This document shows positions 1 to 8,369 of a DNA stretch of 8,780 bases, in pieces. The position numbers were made by a program, and so were the translations under genes. Source of the DNA: Pseudomonadota bacterium (GTDB lineage: Bacteria; Pseudomonadota; Alphaproteobacteria; Acetobacterales; Acetobacteraceae); NCBI GenBank assembly GCA_021805485.1, contig JAJZFF010000468.1, forward strand, positions 1 to 8,780. The letters run 5' to 3'. Numbering within the stretch: the first letter of the stretch is position 1; every line of letters begins with the position of its first letter. The notes under the pieces were generated by a model. That model ran no database searches. It worked only from the letters and a program-made list of their open reading frames with translations, and was not told the origin of the DNA.

Positions 1-735
1 GAGTTCCTCGCCATCGATCCGCCGCGCTGGCGCCGGGCGGCGCATCTGGCCAGCTTCCGCCTGCCCGGGGGCGATGCGGCGGCGCGCGAGCCCCGGCGTG
101 CCGCGCTCGGCGTGCTCCACGCGCTGCATGGGCCCGCCGCGCTGGAGATGACCGGACTGGCGCCGCTGGCCGCCTTCGCCCCGGCGGAGCGGCTTGTGCT
201 GGGCCGCATGCTGGCGCGCGGCGTCGCGGCGCCACTCACCAGCAGCGCCGGACGGCTGTTCGATGCGGTGGCGGCGCTGCTCGGCCTGTGCCAGCGCGCC
301 AGCTTCGAGGGCGAGGCAGCGATGGCGCTGGAACACGCCGCCGGCGGGGCCGAGGGCCTGGCGCTGCCGGTTCCGCTCCTTGCCGGCGAGCCGCGGCTGG
401 TGCTGGATTGGCGGCCGACGCTGCTCGCCCTGCTCTCGCAGCGGGCGGCCGGGGCCGGGGTGGAGGCGCTCGCCGCCGGGTTCCATCACGCGCTGGCGGC
501 GGGGATCGTCGCGGTGGCGCGGCGGCTGGGCGCCGTCCAGGTGCTGCTCACCGGCGGCTGCTTCCAGAACGGGCTGCTCGCCGCGGCGGCGGTGGCCCGG
601 CTGCGGGACGCGGGCATCACCGTGTTCTGCCATCGCCAGGTGCCGCCGAACGATGGCGGCCTCGCGGTCGGGCAGATCGCCTTCGCCGCCCACCCGCTCA
701 TCGAGGACGGCCCGCTGATCGAGGAGGCTGGCTGA
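1..735 (+). CDS. hypF: HypF, carbamoyltransferase for [NiFe]-hydrogenase maturation (3' part only)
   Basis: The reading frame is open from base 1 to the TGA at 733-735, so the window holds the last 244 residues; full-length HypF is usually about 750. HypF uses carbamoyl phosphate and ATP to carbamoylate the C-terminal Cys of HypE, the first step in making the cyanide ligands of the hydrogenase iron. The part seen is the Kae1-like carbamoyltransferase domain. Visible family motifs are HALHGP (about residue 40), [11 protein letters not shown] (184-194) and [11 protein letters not shown] (215-225); the last carries a conserved Asp. The N-terminal acylphosphatase, zinc-finger and YrdC-like domains would lie upstream, outside the window. 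Its stop codon shares one base with the hypC start, so it is the first visible gene of a hypFCDE operon. The only start codons inside the window are internal. Confidence 0.93.
   Translation, partial: EFLAIDPPRWRRAAHLASFRLPGGDAAAREPRRAALGVLHALHGPAALEMTGLAPLAAFAPAERLVLGRMLARGVAAPLTSSAGRLFDAVAALLGLCQRASFEGEAAMALEHAAGGAEGLALPVPLLAGEPRLVLDWRPTLLALLSQRAAGAGVEALAAGFHHALAAGIVAVARRLGAVQVLLTGGCFQNGLLAAAAVARLRDAGITVFCHRQVPPNDGGLAVGQIAFAAHPLIEDGPLIEEAG
721..727 (+). promoter_or_regulatory. Ribosome binding site of hypC
   Basis: GAGGAGG ends 7 bases before the ATG at 735. This strong Shine-Dalgarno sequence lies inside the end of hypF and decides the hypC start, which gives the diagnostic MCLAVPG N-terminus. 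Confidence 0.75.
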
Positions 736-968
736 TGTGTCTCGCCGTTCCAGGCCAGGTGCGCGCCATCGCCGGCGAGGATCCGCTGACCCGCTCCGCC
801 CGGGTCGCGTTCGGCGGCATCGTCAAGGAGATCGCGCTCGCCTTCGTGCCGGAAGCGCGCGTGGGCGACTACGTGCTGGTCCATGCCGGCGTGGCGATCG
901 CGGTGCTGGACCCGGAGGAAGCGGCGCGCACCCTCGCCAGCCTGGACGCGCTGGAGGAGGAGGAATGA
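735..968 (+). CDS. hypC: HypC, hydrogenase maturation chaperone
   Basis: A 77-residue protein, the usual size for HypC/HupF. It starts with MCLAVPG, the family signature. Cys2, exposed after removal of Met1, is the residue known to hold the Fe(CN)2CO unit together with HypD and to contact the hydrogenase large-subunit precursor. The rest looks like the small beta-barrel of the family ([17 protein letters not shown], then [17 protein letters not shown]), followed by a short acidic helix ending EEEE. The ATG at 735 overlaps the hypF stop by one base, and the TGA at 966-968 overlaps the hypD ATG by four, so translation of the three is probably coupled. The paralogue HybG is equally possible from sequence alone, but position inside hypFCDE favours HypC. 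Confidence 0.94.
   Translation: MCLAVPGQVRAIAGEDPLTRSARVAFGGIVKEIALAFVPEARVGDYVLVHAGVAIAVLDPEEAARTLASLDALEEEE
953..964 (+). promoter_or_regulatory. Ribosome binding site of hypD
   Basis: The purine run GGAGGAGGAGGA directly precedes the ATG at 965 and offers several Shine-Dalgarno registers. The first GGAGG is 7 bases from the start. It also codes for the acidic EEEE tail of HypC, so a single stretch serves two genes. Confidence 0.65.
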
Positions 969-2056
969 AATACCTCGCCGAGTTCCGCGATCCCGCCGCC
1001 GCGCGCCGCCTGGCCGCTTCGATCCGGGCGCGGGTGAGCCGGCCCTGGACGATCATGGAAATCTGCGGCGGGCAGACGCATTCCCTGCTGCGCCACGGCA
1101 TCGACCAGATGCTGCCCGAGGCGGTGACGCTGCTGCACGGGCCGGGCTGCCCGGTGTGCGTCACCGCCGCCGAGGTGATCGATACGGCGATCGCGCTCGC
1201 CGCCATGCCCGGCGTGACGCTGTGCTCCTTCGGCGACATGGCGCGCGTGCCGGGCAGCGCCGGCAGCCTGCTCGGCGCCAGGGCGCGCGGCGCGGATGTG
1301 CGGATGGTCTATTCGCCGCTGGACGCGGTGGCGCTCGCCAGGGCCGCCCCGGCGCGGGAGGTGGTGTTCCTCGCGGTCGGATTCGAAACCACAGCGCCCG
1401 CCTCCGCCATCGCGGTACTGCAGGCGGAGGCGGCCGGGCTCGCCAATTTCAGCCTGCTCTGCGCCCATGTGCTGGTGCCGCCGGCGATCGGCGCGCTGCT
1501 CGCTGCACCCGACAATCCGGTGCAGGGTTTCCTCGCCGCCGGACATGTCTGCACCGTGATGGGCTATGACGAGTACGAACCGATCGCGCGCCGCTTCGGC
1601 GTGCCGATCGTGGTGACGGGGTTCGAGCCGGTCGATCTGCTTCACGGGCTGCTGGCCTGTCTGACCCAGCTGGAGGACGGCCGCGCCGAGGTGGAGAATC
1701 TCTACGCCCGCTCGGTCCGCCCAGGCGGGAACGCGGTGGCGCAGGCGGCGCTGCGGCGCGTGTTCGTGCCCGCGCCACGCGTCTGGCGCGGCATGGGCGA
1801 GATCGCGGCGAGCGGGCTCGACCTCGCCCCCGCCTATGCGGGTTTCGACGCGCGCGCCCGCTTCCACCCCGCCATCGCCGCGCCGATCGGACCCGGCCCC
1901 TGCCTCAGCGGCGAGATCCTGCGCGGACGCCGCCGCCCGACCGACTGCCCCGCCTTCGGCACCGCCTGCACGCCGGACCACCCGCTCGGCGCCACCATGG
2001 TCTCCTCCGAGGGCGCCTGCGCCGCCTATCACCGCTACCGCCGGACGGCGGCATGA
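965..2056 (+). CDS. hypD: HypD, Fe-S scaffold for Fe(CN)2CO assembly
   Basis: A 363-residue protein of normal HypD length. In complex with HypC it carries the iron while the CN and CO ligands are added, receiving cyanide from HypE. Family motifs are present in order: EICGGQTHS (32-40, Cys34), GPGCPVC (59-65, Cys62 and Cys65, a thiol pair with a redox role in the family), [11 protein letters not shown] (88-98), GFETTAP (139-145), [15 protein letters not shown] (191-205), GFEPVD (219-224) and the C-terminal Cys-rich part with Cys313, Cys328, Cys335 and Cys352, ending in [12 protein letters not shown]. The C-terminal cysteines include the ligands of the [4Fe-4S] cluster that makes HypD the redox protein of the pathway. 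The start is fixed by the ATGA overlap with hypC and the adjacent ribosome binding site. No key residue appears to be missing. Confidence 0.96.
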   Translation: MKYLAEFRDPAAARRLAASIRARVSRPWTIMEICGGQTHSLLRHGIDQMLPEAVTLLHGPGCPVCVTAAEVIDTAIALAAMPGVTLCSFGDMARVPGSAGSLLGARARGADVRMVYSPLDAVALARAAPAREVVFLAVGFETTAPASAIAVLQAEAAGLANFSLLCAHVLVPPAIGALLAAPDNPVQGFLAAGHVCTVMGYDEYEPIARRFGVPIVVTGFEPVDLLHGLLACLTQLEDGRAEVENLYARSVRPGGNAVAQAALRRVFVPAPRVWRGMGEIAASGLDLAPAYAGFDARARFHPAIAAPIGPGPCLSGEILRGRRRPTDCPAFGTACTPDHPLGATMVSSEGACAAYHRYRRTAA

Positions 2057-3093
2057 GCGGCCCGGCCTGCCCGCTGCCGGCCGCCGAGGACGGCGTGATC
2101 GAGCGCGGCCATGGCGGCGGCGGGGCGATGACGGCACGGCTCGTCGCCGATCTGTTCCGCCCCTGCTTCGGCACCGCGCCGGAGACGCCGCTGCACGACG
2201 GCGCCACCCTGGCGGTGGGCGGGGCCCGGCTCGCCTTCACGACCGATTCCTTCGTCGTCACCCCGCTGGAATTCCCCGGCGGGGACATCGGCAGCCTGGC
2301 GGTGATCGGCACGGTCAACGATCTGGCGATGTGCGGCGCCACGCCGCTTTCGCTCAGCGCCGGGTTCATCCTGGAGGAAGGGTTCGAGATCGCGCGCCTG
2401 CGGCGCATCGCCGCCGCCATGGGGCACGCCGCGGCGGCGGCCGGGGTGCAGGTGGTGACCGGGGATACCAAGGTGGTGGAGCGCGGCAAGGGCGACGGCG
2501 TCTATATCGCTACCGCCGGCGTCGGGCTGATCCCGCCCGGGGTGACGATCGGGCCGGACCAGGTGCGGCCGGGCGACACCGTGCTGCTGAGCGGGGATGT
2601 CGGCCGGCACGGCATCGCCGTGATGGCGGCGCGCGAGGGATTGGGGTTCGACCCGCCGGTGGCGAGCGATCTCGCCTGCCTCGCGCCCACGGTGGCGGCG
2701 CTGATCGCCGCCGGGGTGCGGCTGCACTGCCTGCGCGATCTGACGCGCGGCGGCCTGGCGACCGCGCTGGTGGAGATCGCCTCGGCCGCCGGGCTGGAGC
2801 TCTCGATCGAAACCGACGCCGTCGCGGTGAGCGAGCCGGTGCAGGGCGCGTGCGAGATTCTGGGGCTCGACCCCTGGTACGTCGCGAACGAGGGCCGGCT
2901 GGTGGCCTTCGTCCCCGAGCCCGACGCCGCGCGGGCGTTGGCGATTCTCCGCGCGCAGCCCGCCGGCGCGGCCGCCGCAATGATCGGGCGCGTGCGCCCG
3001 GCCGGCGGGCGCGCACGGGTGCTGGCCGAGACGATCGGCGGCGCCCGGGTGCTCGACCTGCTGAGCGGCGAGCAGTTGCCACGGATCTGTTGA
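2053..3093 (+). CDS. hypE: HypE, carbamoyl-dehydratase forming the cyanide donor
   Basis: A 346-residue protein of the PurM/AIR-synthase-like superfamily. HypE takes the carbamoyl group from HypF onto its last Cys and dehydrates it with ATP to a thiocyanate, which is passed to the HypC-HypD iron. It ends in PRIC, the HypE hallmark, so the acceptor is Cys346. Other family motifs are HGGGG (20-24), [18 protein letters not shown] (63-80), [11 protein letters not shown] (86-96), [12 protein letters not shown] (137-148), SGDVGRHG (180-187), [10 protein letters not shown] (227-236) and ANEGRLVAF (278-286). The ATG at 2053 overlaps the hypD stop by four bases. It has no strong Shine-Dalgarno sequence, so translational coupling is likely. 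The next Met, at residue 26, would lose HGGGG and is therefore too late. It is the last gene of the operon and converges with the exporter genes. Confidence 0.96.
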   Translation: MSGPACPLPAAEDGVIERGHGGGGAMTARLVADLFRPCFGTAPETPLHDGATLAVGGARLAFTTDSFVVTPLEFPGGDIGSLAVIGTVNDLAMCGATPLSLSAGFILEEGFEIARLRRIAAAMGHAAAAAGVQVVTGDTKVVERGKGDGVYIATAGVGLIPPGVTIGPDQVRPGDTVLLSGDVGRHGIAVMAAREGLGFDPPVASDLACLAPTVAALIAAGVRLHCLRDLTRGGLATALVEIASAAGLELSIETDAVAVSEPVQGACEILGLDPWYVANEGRLVAFVPEPDAARALAILRAQPAGAAAAMIGRVRPAGGRARVLAETIGGARVLDLLSGEQLPRIC

Positions 3094-3121
3094 GGAACGG
3101 CTCGGTTGAGGGACGGCGCGG
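3090..3121 (+). repeat. Imperfect 16-bp tandem repeat across the hypE stop
   Basis: Two adjacent copies, TTGAGGAACGGCTCGG (3090-3105) and TTGAGGGACGGCGCGG (3106-3121), match at 14 of 16 positions. The hypE TGA lies in the first copy. The second copy lies in the 58-base gap (3094-3151) before the convergent permease gene. That gap is GC-rich, and I see no convincing hairpin plus T-run terminator for either operon in it. Confidence 0.6.
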
Positions 3122-3151
3122 CTGGGCCCGCCCCCACCCGCGCGGCCCGCG

Positions 3152-4276
3152 CTACATCGTCGCGGACGTGACGGCACGGAAGCGCCACAGCGACAGCGCG
3201 AGAAACACGCCGCCGCCCAAAGCCACGATGGCGAACTCGGGCCACACGATCAGGAAGCCGGCCCCCCGATAGAGGATCGCCTGCGCGAACGAGACGAAAT
3301 GCACGGTGGGCGAGATCTGCACCGCGCTCGCGAGCCAGGGGGGCATGCTCTCGAGCGGGGTGTTGGCGCCGGACAGCATGCTGAGCGGCAGGTAGACCAG
3401 CAGATACAGCAGCCCGAGCTGCGGCATCGAGCGCGCAACGGTGCCGAGGAAAATTCCGATCGCGGTGGCGAAGAACAGATAGAGGGCCACTCCGCCGAGG
3501 AACAGCGGAACCGAGCCGGCGATGGGGATGTGCAGCAGGCCGCGCAGGACGAAATACAGCGACAGCGCGGTCGCCACCAGGATGACGAAGCCGTTGGCCC
3601 AGATCTTGGACATCGCGATCTCGAACGGCGTCAGCGGCATGACCAGCAGGTGATCCATCGTGCCGTGTTCGCGTTCACGGACGACGGCGGCGCCGGCCAG
3701 CACGATCGCCAGCATGGTGATGCTGGTGATGATCCCCATGACGCTCGTGAACCAGGGCGTTTCCGCATTCGGATTGAAGGCGATGCGCACATTGATGTTG
3801 ACCGGGCTCGGCGGGGTGCCTTCGGCGCGCGATAGAAAATCGTTGATTTCATTCGTGATGATCTGCTGTGCATAGCCCGCGCCGAGGCCGGCCTGCACCA
3901 TCGCCGTCGCATCGACGTCCAGCTGCAGGCCAGGATCCCGCCTCCCGAGCACGTCGCGCGCGAAATGCGGCGGAATGTCGAGCACGAAGGTGTAGCGGCC
4001 GGCGTTCATCAGCGGAACGATGTCGCGTTCCGCGATCGACTGCGGCTGCTTGAAAAAAGGCGGCAGGAAGGCGTGCGCTATCCGGCGCGACAGTTCCGAA
4101 TGGTCCTCGTCGACGACGGCTATCGAGGCGTTATGCACCTCCTGCGAGCTGCTCTGCGATTGTGCGATGATGGCGAACGAGAAACTGTAGGCGACCAGGG
4201 CGAGCAGGACGTAATCGTGCAGGAAGCTGCGCAGCTCCTTCGTCCCTAGCCAGAAGATGTTGGCGATGCTTCCCAC
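3152..4276 (-). CDS. ABC-2 type permease, YhhJ-like
   Basis: A 374-residue integral membrane protein of the ABC-2 permease family. It has one membrane helix near residues 21-38, a large extracytoplasmic region (about 40-175) and five more helices near 177-199, 228-247, 257-280, 286-303 and 341-364. The cytoplasmic signature between helices 2 and 3 is clear: VVREREHGTMDHLLVMPLTPFEI (start at 198). There is no ATP-binding domain. It likely pairs with the membrane domain of the upstream RbbA-like protein to complete one exporter. The start is a GTG at 4274-4276, 10 bases after the stop of the upstream gene. A weak AGG lies about 10 bases before it, so coupling is probable. It corresponds to E. 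coli yhhJ by gene order and architecture. The substrate is unknown. Confidence 0.9.
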   Translation of the reverse strand: MGSIANIFWLGTKELRSFLHDYVLLALVAYSFSFAIIAQSQSSSQEVHNASIAVVDEDHSELSRRIAHAFLPPFFKQPQSIAERDIVPLMNAGRYTFVLDIPPHFARDVLGRRDPGLQLDVDATAMVQAGLGAGYAQQIITNEINDFLSRAEGTPPSPVNINVRIAFNPNAETPWFTSVMGIITSITMLAIVLAGAAVVREREHGTMDHLLVMPLTPFEIAMSKIWANGFVILVATALSLYFVLRGLLHIPIAGSVPLFLGGVALYLFFATAIGIFLGTVARSMPQLGLLYLLVYLPLSMLSGANTPLESMPPWLASAVQISPTVHFVSFAQAILYRGAGFLIVWPEFAIVALGGGVFLALSLWRFRAVTSATM

Positions 4277-4286
4277 CGGGCCGCGC

Positions 4287-7019
4287 CTAACGCTCCTGCT
4301 TGCGGAGCAGCAGCAGGCTCAGCATCAGCAGCGCCGGTACGAAGACGACGAGGGCGGCCAGTTGCGTCGCGAGATCGGCGAAGCCGAGCCCCTTGGTGAA
4401 AGTGCCGACGCTGATGGGAAGGAAATAGGTCATCGGGAACAGCCGGCCCATGATCTGGGCCATGCCGGTGAGCGACGAGACCGGAACCGTCATTCCGGCG
4501 AACATGGTCGCCGGCAGAACGGTCAGGATCGCAGTGCCGAACAGGGCGGCGATCTGTGTGCGGGCGAAGGCCGAGACCAGCATGCCGTATGCCGTCGTCG
4601 CGGTGACATAGATCAGCGTTCCCAGCAACAGCGGCAGGAAGCTTCCCTTCAGCGGGACGTGGAACACGAACAGCGCCATCAGGAACATCAGGACGAAATT
4701 GACCATCGCCAGGGCGATATAGGGCAGTTGCTTCCCGATCAGGAACTCCAGGCGGCTGACCGGCGTGACGTAAAGATTGGTGATCGAGCCCAGTTCTTTC
4801 TCCCGGACCACGGCCAGCGCCATCAGGATGGCCGGGAACAGCGCCAGTTCCAGCGCCAGTGTCGAAGGAACCATCGCGTAGATGCTCTCGAAATTCTGAT
4901 TGTATTTGAAACGGACTTCGATGTCGGCAACCGGATTGGGAGGCGGCGCGGTTGTCACCACGGCGGGATCGGTCAGGTAGAGCTGATTCATCGCCTGCAG
5001 ATAGCCCCGGATGGTCTGCGCGATGAATGGCCGCGCGCCGTCGACCCAGGCGCCCACCGTGGCCGGGCGGCCGCGCGCGATATCACGGCCGAACGCCGGC
5101 GGGATCTCGATGGCGCAATCGATGCTGCCATCGGCGAGACGCTCTTCCAGGTCTTTGTAATCCTGCAGCGGCGGTTTTTCGATGAAATAGGCCGAGCCGC
5201 GGACTTCCTCCAGATAGGCACGGCTTTCGTGCGTGTTATCATGATCGAGCACGGCGAACGTGAGTGAATTGACGTCGGTCGAGATGCCGAAGCCGAACAC
5301 CAGCATGAGGAAGGCGGTACCGAAGATGGCAAAGGCGAGCCGGACCCGGTCGCGCACCAGCTCCAGCGTCTCGCGGATGGTGCAGGCGACGAGACGCCGC
5401 GGGCTGAACCGCCCGCTCGCCTCGGGAGGCCGCCGAGCGGCGCGGCGCGTCGGTTCCGCCGGCGGCGCCGCCATGGCGCGGGCATTCGTCGCCGCTTCGA
5501 GATAGGCAATGAAGGCGTCCTCGAGCGTGGCGGCACCACGGGACGCGACCAGGCCGGCCGGCGTGTCGGTGGCCAGGACATGGCCGGACTCCATGAGCGA
5601 GATCCGGTCGCAACGCTCGGCCTCGTTCATGAAGTGCGTCGACACGAAGATGGTGACGCCATCGTTCCGCGACAGATCGATCAGAAGCTCCCAGAAACGG
5701 TCGCGTGCCAGCGGATCGACGCCCGACGTCGGTTCGTCGAGGATCAGCATCTCGGGCCGGTGCACGATCGCGACCGCCAGCGACAGGCGCTGGCGGATGC
5801 CGAGCGGCAGATCCTGGGGACGCTGTTCGACATGCGGGCCGAGGTCGAAGCGTTCGATCAGTTCAGCGATCCGCGGCCGCATCTCCTGCCGCGACAGATG
5901 AAACAGACGGGCATGGAGGTCGAGATTCTGGCGGACGGTCAATTCGCCGTAGAGCGAGAAGGATTGCGACATGTAGCCGACCCGGCGGCGCGCCTCGAGG
6001 TCGCTGGCATCGATCGGCTTGCCGAACAGCAGCGCCTCGCCTTCCGTTGCCGGCAGCAAGCCCGTCAACATCTTCATCGTCGTCGTCTTGCCGCAGCCAT
6101 TCGAGCCGACGAAGCCGAAAATCTCGCCACGCGCGATGTCGAAGCTGACGTGATCGACGGCGGTGAAATCCCCGAAGCGGCAGGTGAGGCCGCGCGCGGT
6201 GATGACCGGCTCGCTCGTGCCTGCCCGTCGCGGGGGCGCAACCGGGGTGACATGGCCGCGCCGTTCAGCCTCCGGCAGCAGGGCGATGAAGGCTTCCTCG
6301 ACCGTGCGTGCGGCCGTTTGCTGCTTGATCGCGGCGGGGGTCCCGGTCGCGACGATCCGGCCGGCGTTCATCGCCACCAGCCAGTCGAACCGCTCGGCCT
6401 CCTCCATATAGGCGGTAGCGACGAGAACGGAGAGTCCCTGGCTGCGCACGCGGATTCGTCCGATCAGGTCCCAGAACTGCCGGCGCGATAGCGGATCGAC
6501 GCCGGTCGTCGGCTCGTCGAGGATCAGCAGGTCGGGGTCGTGAACCAGCGCGCAGCAGAGGCCGAGCTTCTGCTTCATGCCACCGGAGAGTTTCCCGGCC
6601 GAACGATCGCCGAACGGCGCCAGGCCGGTGCTGGCGAGCAGGTCCTCGATGCGGTCGGCGCGCTCGGCGCGGGACTGGCCGAAGAGGCGCGCGAAATAGG
6701 CGATGTTTTCGCGAATGCTGAGGTCGGGATAGAGATTCTTGCCGAGCCCCTGCGGCATGTAGGCAATACGCGGGCACACGGCGCGACGATGCGCGGCGTC
6801 GGCCATGTCGCCATCAAGCACGCGCACCGAGCCGGACTGGATCTGCCGCGCCCCGGCGACGATGGCCAGTAGCGAGGATTTTCCGACACCGTCCGGCCCG
6901 ATCAACCCGACAAGACAGCCGGCGGGGAGCGACAGCACGACGTCATCGAGCGCGACGGCGCGACCATAGCGCTGCGTGACATGCTCGAACTGGGCCACCC
7001 TGTCGATCGCGTGGCTCAC
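4287..7019 (-). CDS. rbbA: RbbA-like ABC transporter: two ATPase domains fused to an ABC-2 permease
   Basis: A 910-residue protein, essentially the length of E. coli RbbA/YhiH. ATPase domain 1 has Walker [10 protein letters not shown] (41-49), Q-loop Gln90, signature LSGGM (144-148) and Walker B LLILDEP (164-170). Domain 2 has Walker [10 protein letters not shown] (305-313), Gln352, a degenerate signature LPLGI (404-408), Walker B MLILDEP (424-430) and switch His462. The matching switch position in domain 1 is Ala203. A Pro/Arg-rich linker (about 518-540) leads to six membrane helices, near 560-580, 720-738, 767-786, 793-818, 821-842 and 883-905, with a large extracytoplasmic loop after the first. 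The GTG at 7017-7019 overlaps the HlyD-protein stop by four bases and lacks a Shine-Dalgarno sequence. E. coli RbbA is reported to associate with ribosomes, but the membrane domain and neighbours here argue for export. Confidence 0.92.
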   Translation of the reverse strand: MSHAIDRVAQFEHVTQRYGRAVALDDVVLSLPAGCLVGLIGPDGVGKSSLLAIVAGARQIQSGSVRVLDGDMADAAHRRAVCPRIAYMPQGLGKNLYPDLSIRENIAYFARLFGQSRAERADRIEDLLASTGLAPFGDRSAGKLSGGMKQKLGLCCALVHDPDLLILDEPTTGVDPLSRRQFWDLIGRIRVRSQGLSVLVATAYMEEAERFDWLVAMNAGRIVATGTPAAIKQQTAARTVEEAFIALLPEAERRGHVTPVAPPRRAGTSEPVITARGLTCRFGDFTAVDHVSFDIARGEIFGFVGSNGCGKTTTMKMLTGLLPATEGEALLFGKPIDASDLEARRRVGYMSQSFSLYGELTVRQNLDLHARLFHLSRQEMRPRIAELIERFDLGPHVEQRPQDLPLGIRQRLSLAVAIVHRPEMLILDEPTSGVDPLARDRFWELLIDLSRNDGVTIFVSTHFMNEAERCDRISLMESGHVLATDTPAGLVASRGAATLEDAFIAYLEAATNARAMAAPPAEPTRRAARRPPEASGRFSPRRLVACTIRETLELVRDRVRLAFAIFGTAFLMLVFGFGISTDVNSLTFAVLDHDNTHESRAYLEEVRGSAYFIEKPPLQDYKDLEERLADGSIDCAIEIPPAFGRDIARGRPATVGAWVDGARPFIAQTIRGYLQAMNQLYLTDPAVVTTAPPPNPVADIEVRFKYNQNFESIYAMVPSTLALELALFPAILMALAVVREKELGSITNLYVTPVSRLEFLIGKQLPYIALAMVNFVLMFLMALFVFHVPLKGSFLPLLLGTLIYVTATTAYGMLVSAFARTQIAALFGTAILTVLPATMFAGMTVPVSSLTGMAQIMGRLFPMTYFLPISVGTFTKGLGFADLATQLAALVVFVPALLMLSLLLLRKQER

Positions 7020-8128
7020 GGTGCGAGGGGAGGCGGCGGGCTCGGCGCCAGGCCGGGCGGCCAGGCGGTGGAGGCGGTGGTGCGCACATAGCCGATGCCG
7101 GGCAGGCCGGTGCGCACCATCGCCTCACGCCCTTCCAGCCGTTCCGGGTCGATCCGCAGCCGGATGCGGAACATCAGCTTGTCGCGCTCGTCCTTGGTCT
7201 CCACCGTCTTCGGGGTGAACTGCGCCTGGCTGGCGACGAAGACGACGCGCGCGGGAATGACGTGGTTCGGGTAGGCGTCGAGCACGATGCGGGCATCCGC
7301 CCCGATCCTGATCCGGCCGGCCTGCCCAGTGGGCAGGTAGATGTCCATGTAGATGTAGGAGGCGTCAAGCATGGTGAAGACCTTGCCGCCTGCCGGCAGC
7401 ACTTCCCCGATGTTGGCCACTCTGTACTCGATAGGCCCGTTTTTGGGCGCGAAGAGCCGGTTATCGGCGATCTCGACGGCATAAAATTCGATCTGATGCG
7501 CAGCCGCCTCGAGCGCGTGCTGCGCCGCTTCGACGGCGGCGGCATCGGCATTCAGCGTCGCCAGCGCGCTGTTGAGCTGCTGCGTCTGCTGGTCGAACAA
7601 TTCAACGGTGGCAGCGCCCCGCGGCACGAGATAGGCCGTGCGCGCCAGCTCCTGCCGCGCGAGTTTCACCACCGCGTCCTGTGCGGTCTGGTTCGCCTTC
7701 GCCTGCTCCAGCGCGTGCTGCTCTTGCTGCAGAATCTGTTGATATTGTTTGAGTTGCGCATCGAGATCGCGGGTATCCATCACCGCAACCACCTGGTCGG
7801 CCTTCACCAGGTCGCCTTCATCGACATACAGCTTCAGGATCCGGCCGGCGAACTTGGTATCGATGTCCACCTCGTCGGCTTCCAGCCGGCCATTCCCGGA
7901 GGCGATCCACGGCGGCAGCGGCGCCGGCCGATGCGCCCACCACCACGCGCCCCCCACCACGATCGGCAGCAACAGAACCAGAAGCAAGAGCCGGCGCCAT
8001 CGGCGCGGCCGCGGCGCCGGCGGCGCGGGTGGAATGAGCGCGGGAACACCACCCCTCTCCGGGCCAGGGCCGGCGACGGTCCCGGAGTGGCTGGCCGGCT
8101 CCGCGACTTGCGGCGGCCGCTCGGGCAT
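7016..8128 (-). CDS. HlyD-family membrane fusion protein (YhiI-like)
   Basis: A 370-residue periplasmic adaptor that would join the inner-membrane exporter to an outer-membrane channel. It has a proline-rich cytoplasmic tail of about 45 residues, RRWRR just before a single membrane anchor (about 47-64), then the biotinyl/lipoyl-like strand [20 protein letters not shown] (78-97). A glutamine/alanine-rich coiled-coil hairpin follows (about 120-215), the second lipoyl half with RLFAPKNG (224-231), and a beta-barrel region (about 255-350). The C-terminus is proline-rich. The [12 protein letters not shown] segment resembles E. coli YhiI from memory, and gene order agrees. The N-terminal tail is longer than in YhiI, but no credible later start exists and the ATG has a ribosome binding site. 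No TolC-type gene is in the window, so the outer channel must be supplied elsewhere. Confidence 0.9.
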   Translation of the reverse strand: MPERPPQVAEPASHSGTVAGPGPERGGVPALIPPAPPAPRPRRWRRLLLLVLLLPIVVGGAWWWAHRPAPLPPWIASGNGRLEADEVDIDTKFAGRILKLYVDEGDLVKADQVVAVMDTRDLDAQLKQYQQILQQEQHALEQAKANQTAQDAVVKLARQELARTAYLVPRGAATVELFDQQTQQLNSALATLNADAAAVEAAQHALEAAAHQIEFYAVEIADNRLFAPKNGPIEYRVANIGEVLPAGGKVFTMLDASYIYMDIYLPTGQAGRIRIGADARIVLDAYPNHVIPARVVFVASQAQFTPKTVETKDERDKLMFRIRLRIDPERLEGREAMVRTGLPGIGYVRTTASTAWPPGLAPSPPPPLAP

Positions 8129-8137
8129 GACGGTGCG

Positions 8138-8142
8138 TCCTC
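8138..8142 (-). promoter_or_regulatory. Ribosome binding site of the HlyD-family gene
   Basis: On the minus strand GAGGA lies 9 bases before the ATG at 8126-8128. This supports the long N-terminus of the adaptor and marks the first gene of the exporter operon. Confidence 0.55.
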
Positions 8143-8182
8143 GTGAGAAATCCGGGTGGAGCGCTGCACAAAGGGCAGGCTG

Positions 8183-8190
8183 CTTGTATC
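8183..8190 (-). promoter_or_regulatory. Candidate extended -10 element of the exporter operon
   Basis: The minus strand reads GTGATACAAG. TACAAG (8188 to 8183) matches TATAAT at 4 of 6 positions and is preceded by TG plus one base, as in extended -10 promoters. Transcription would start near 8176, giving a leader of about 48 bases. No -35 hexamer sits at 16-18 bases, which fits a promoter that needs an activator. This is a prediction by eye only. Confidence 0.35.
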
Positions 8191-8204
8191 ACGCGGCCGC
8201 GTCG

Positions 8205-8218
8205 TTGAGACAGATCAA
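8205..8218 (-). promoter_or_regulatory. FNR/Anr/FixK-type binding site upstream of the exporter operon
   Basis: The minus strand reads TTGATCTGTCTCAA. This is TTGAT-N4-CTCAA, 9 of 10 positions of the FNR consensus TTGAT-N4-ATCAA and a perfect TTGA-N6-TCAA FixK-type core. It lies 77 bases upstream of the exporter ATG and just upstream of a candidate -10 element. Its centre would be near -35.5 if that -10 is right, not the classical -41.5, so the exact start of transcription is uncertain. Proteins of this Crp/FNR family activate genes under low oxygen in alphaproteobacteria, including hydrogenase and micro-oxic functions. Confidence 0.55.
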
Positions 8219-8366
8219 GCCGCCCCGATCCTCGGTCCGGCCGCCGAGCACAAGCCTGGCGCCAACGGCGCAAATCCCAGTGCCGGACTGACCGGACGTC
8301 AACGCCACGCTCTCTGTGTACACTCACACCCGGCGGCACTTGGCGCGTTACTCTGCGGGGCGGGCC
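8219..8366. other. Intergenic region between tRNA-Ser and the exporter promoter
   Basis: No gene is supported here. It holds two small hairpins: GCGCC-AAC-GGCGC (8259-8271) and CTCGG-N8-CCGAG (8231-8248). Neither is followed by a T-run, so they are poor terminators. On the minus strand a TTGACG (8302 to 8297) is followed after 17 bases by TGGGAT, a weak possible second promoter. A short direct repeat, CCGGAC-N3-CCGGAC, lies at 8283-8297. Confidence 0.4.
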
Positions 8367-8369
8367 TGG

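Noticed and set aside
3094..3151. Possible bidirectional terminator between hypE and the permease gene
   Set aside because: Only short, GC-rich partial inverted repeats such as GGGCC/GGCCC with a 15-base loop; no T-run on either strand.
869..3177. Long minus-strand open frames (422 and 380 codons) opposite hypD and hypE
   Set aside because: They are rich in Arg, Gly, Ala and His with no recognisable domain, as expected of antisense frames in very GC-rich DNA. The + strand frames carry all HypD and HypE motifs.
4257..8146. Long + strand open frames (336, 303 and 294 codons) opposite the exporter genes
   Set aside because: Low-complexity compositions rich in Arg, Asp, Gln and His, no domains, and they lie fully opposite ATP-binding, membrane and HlyD sequences with clear motifs.
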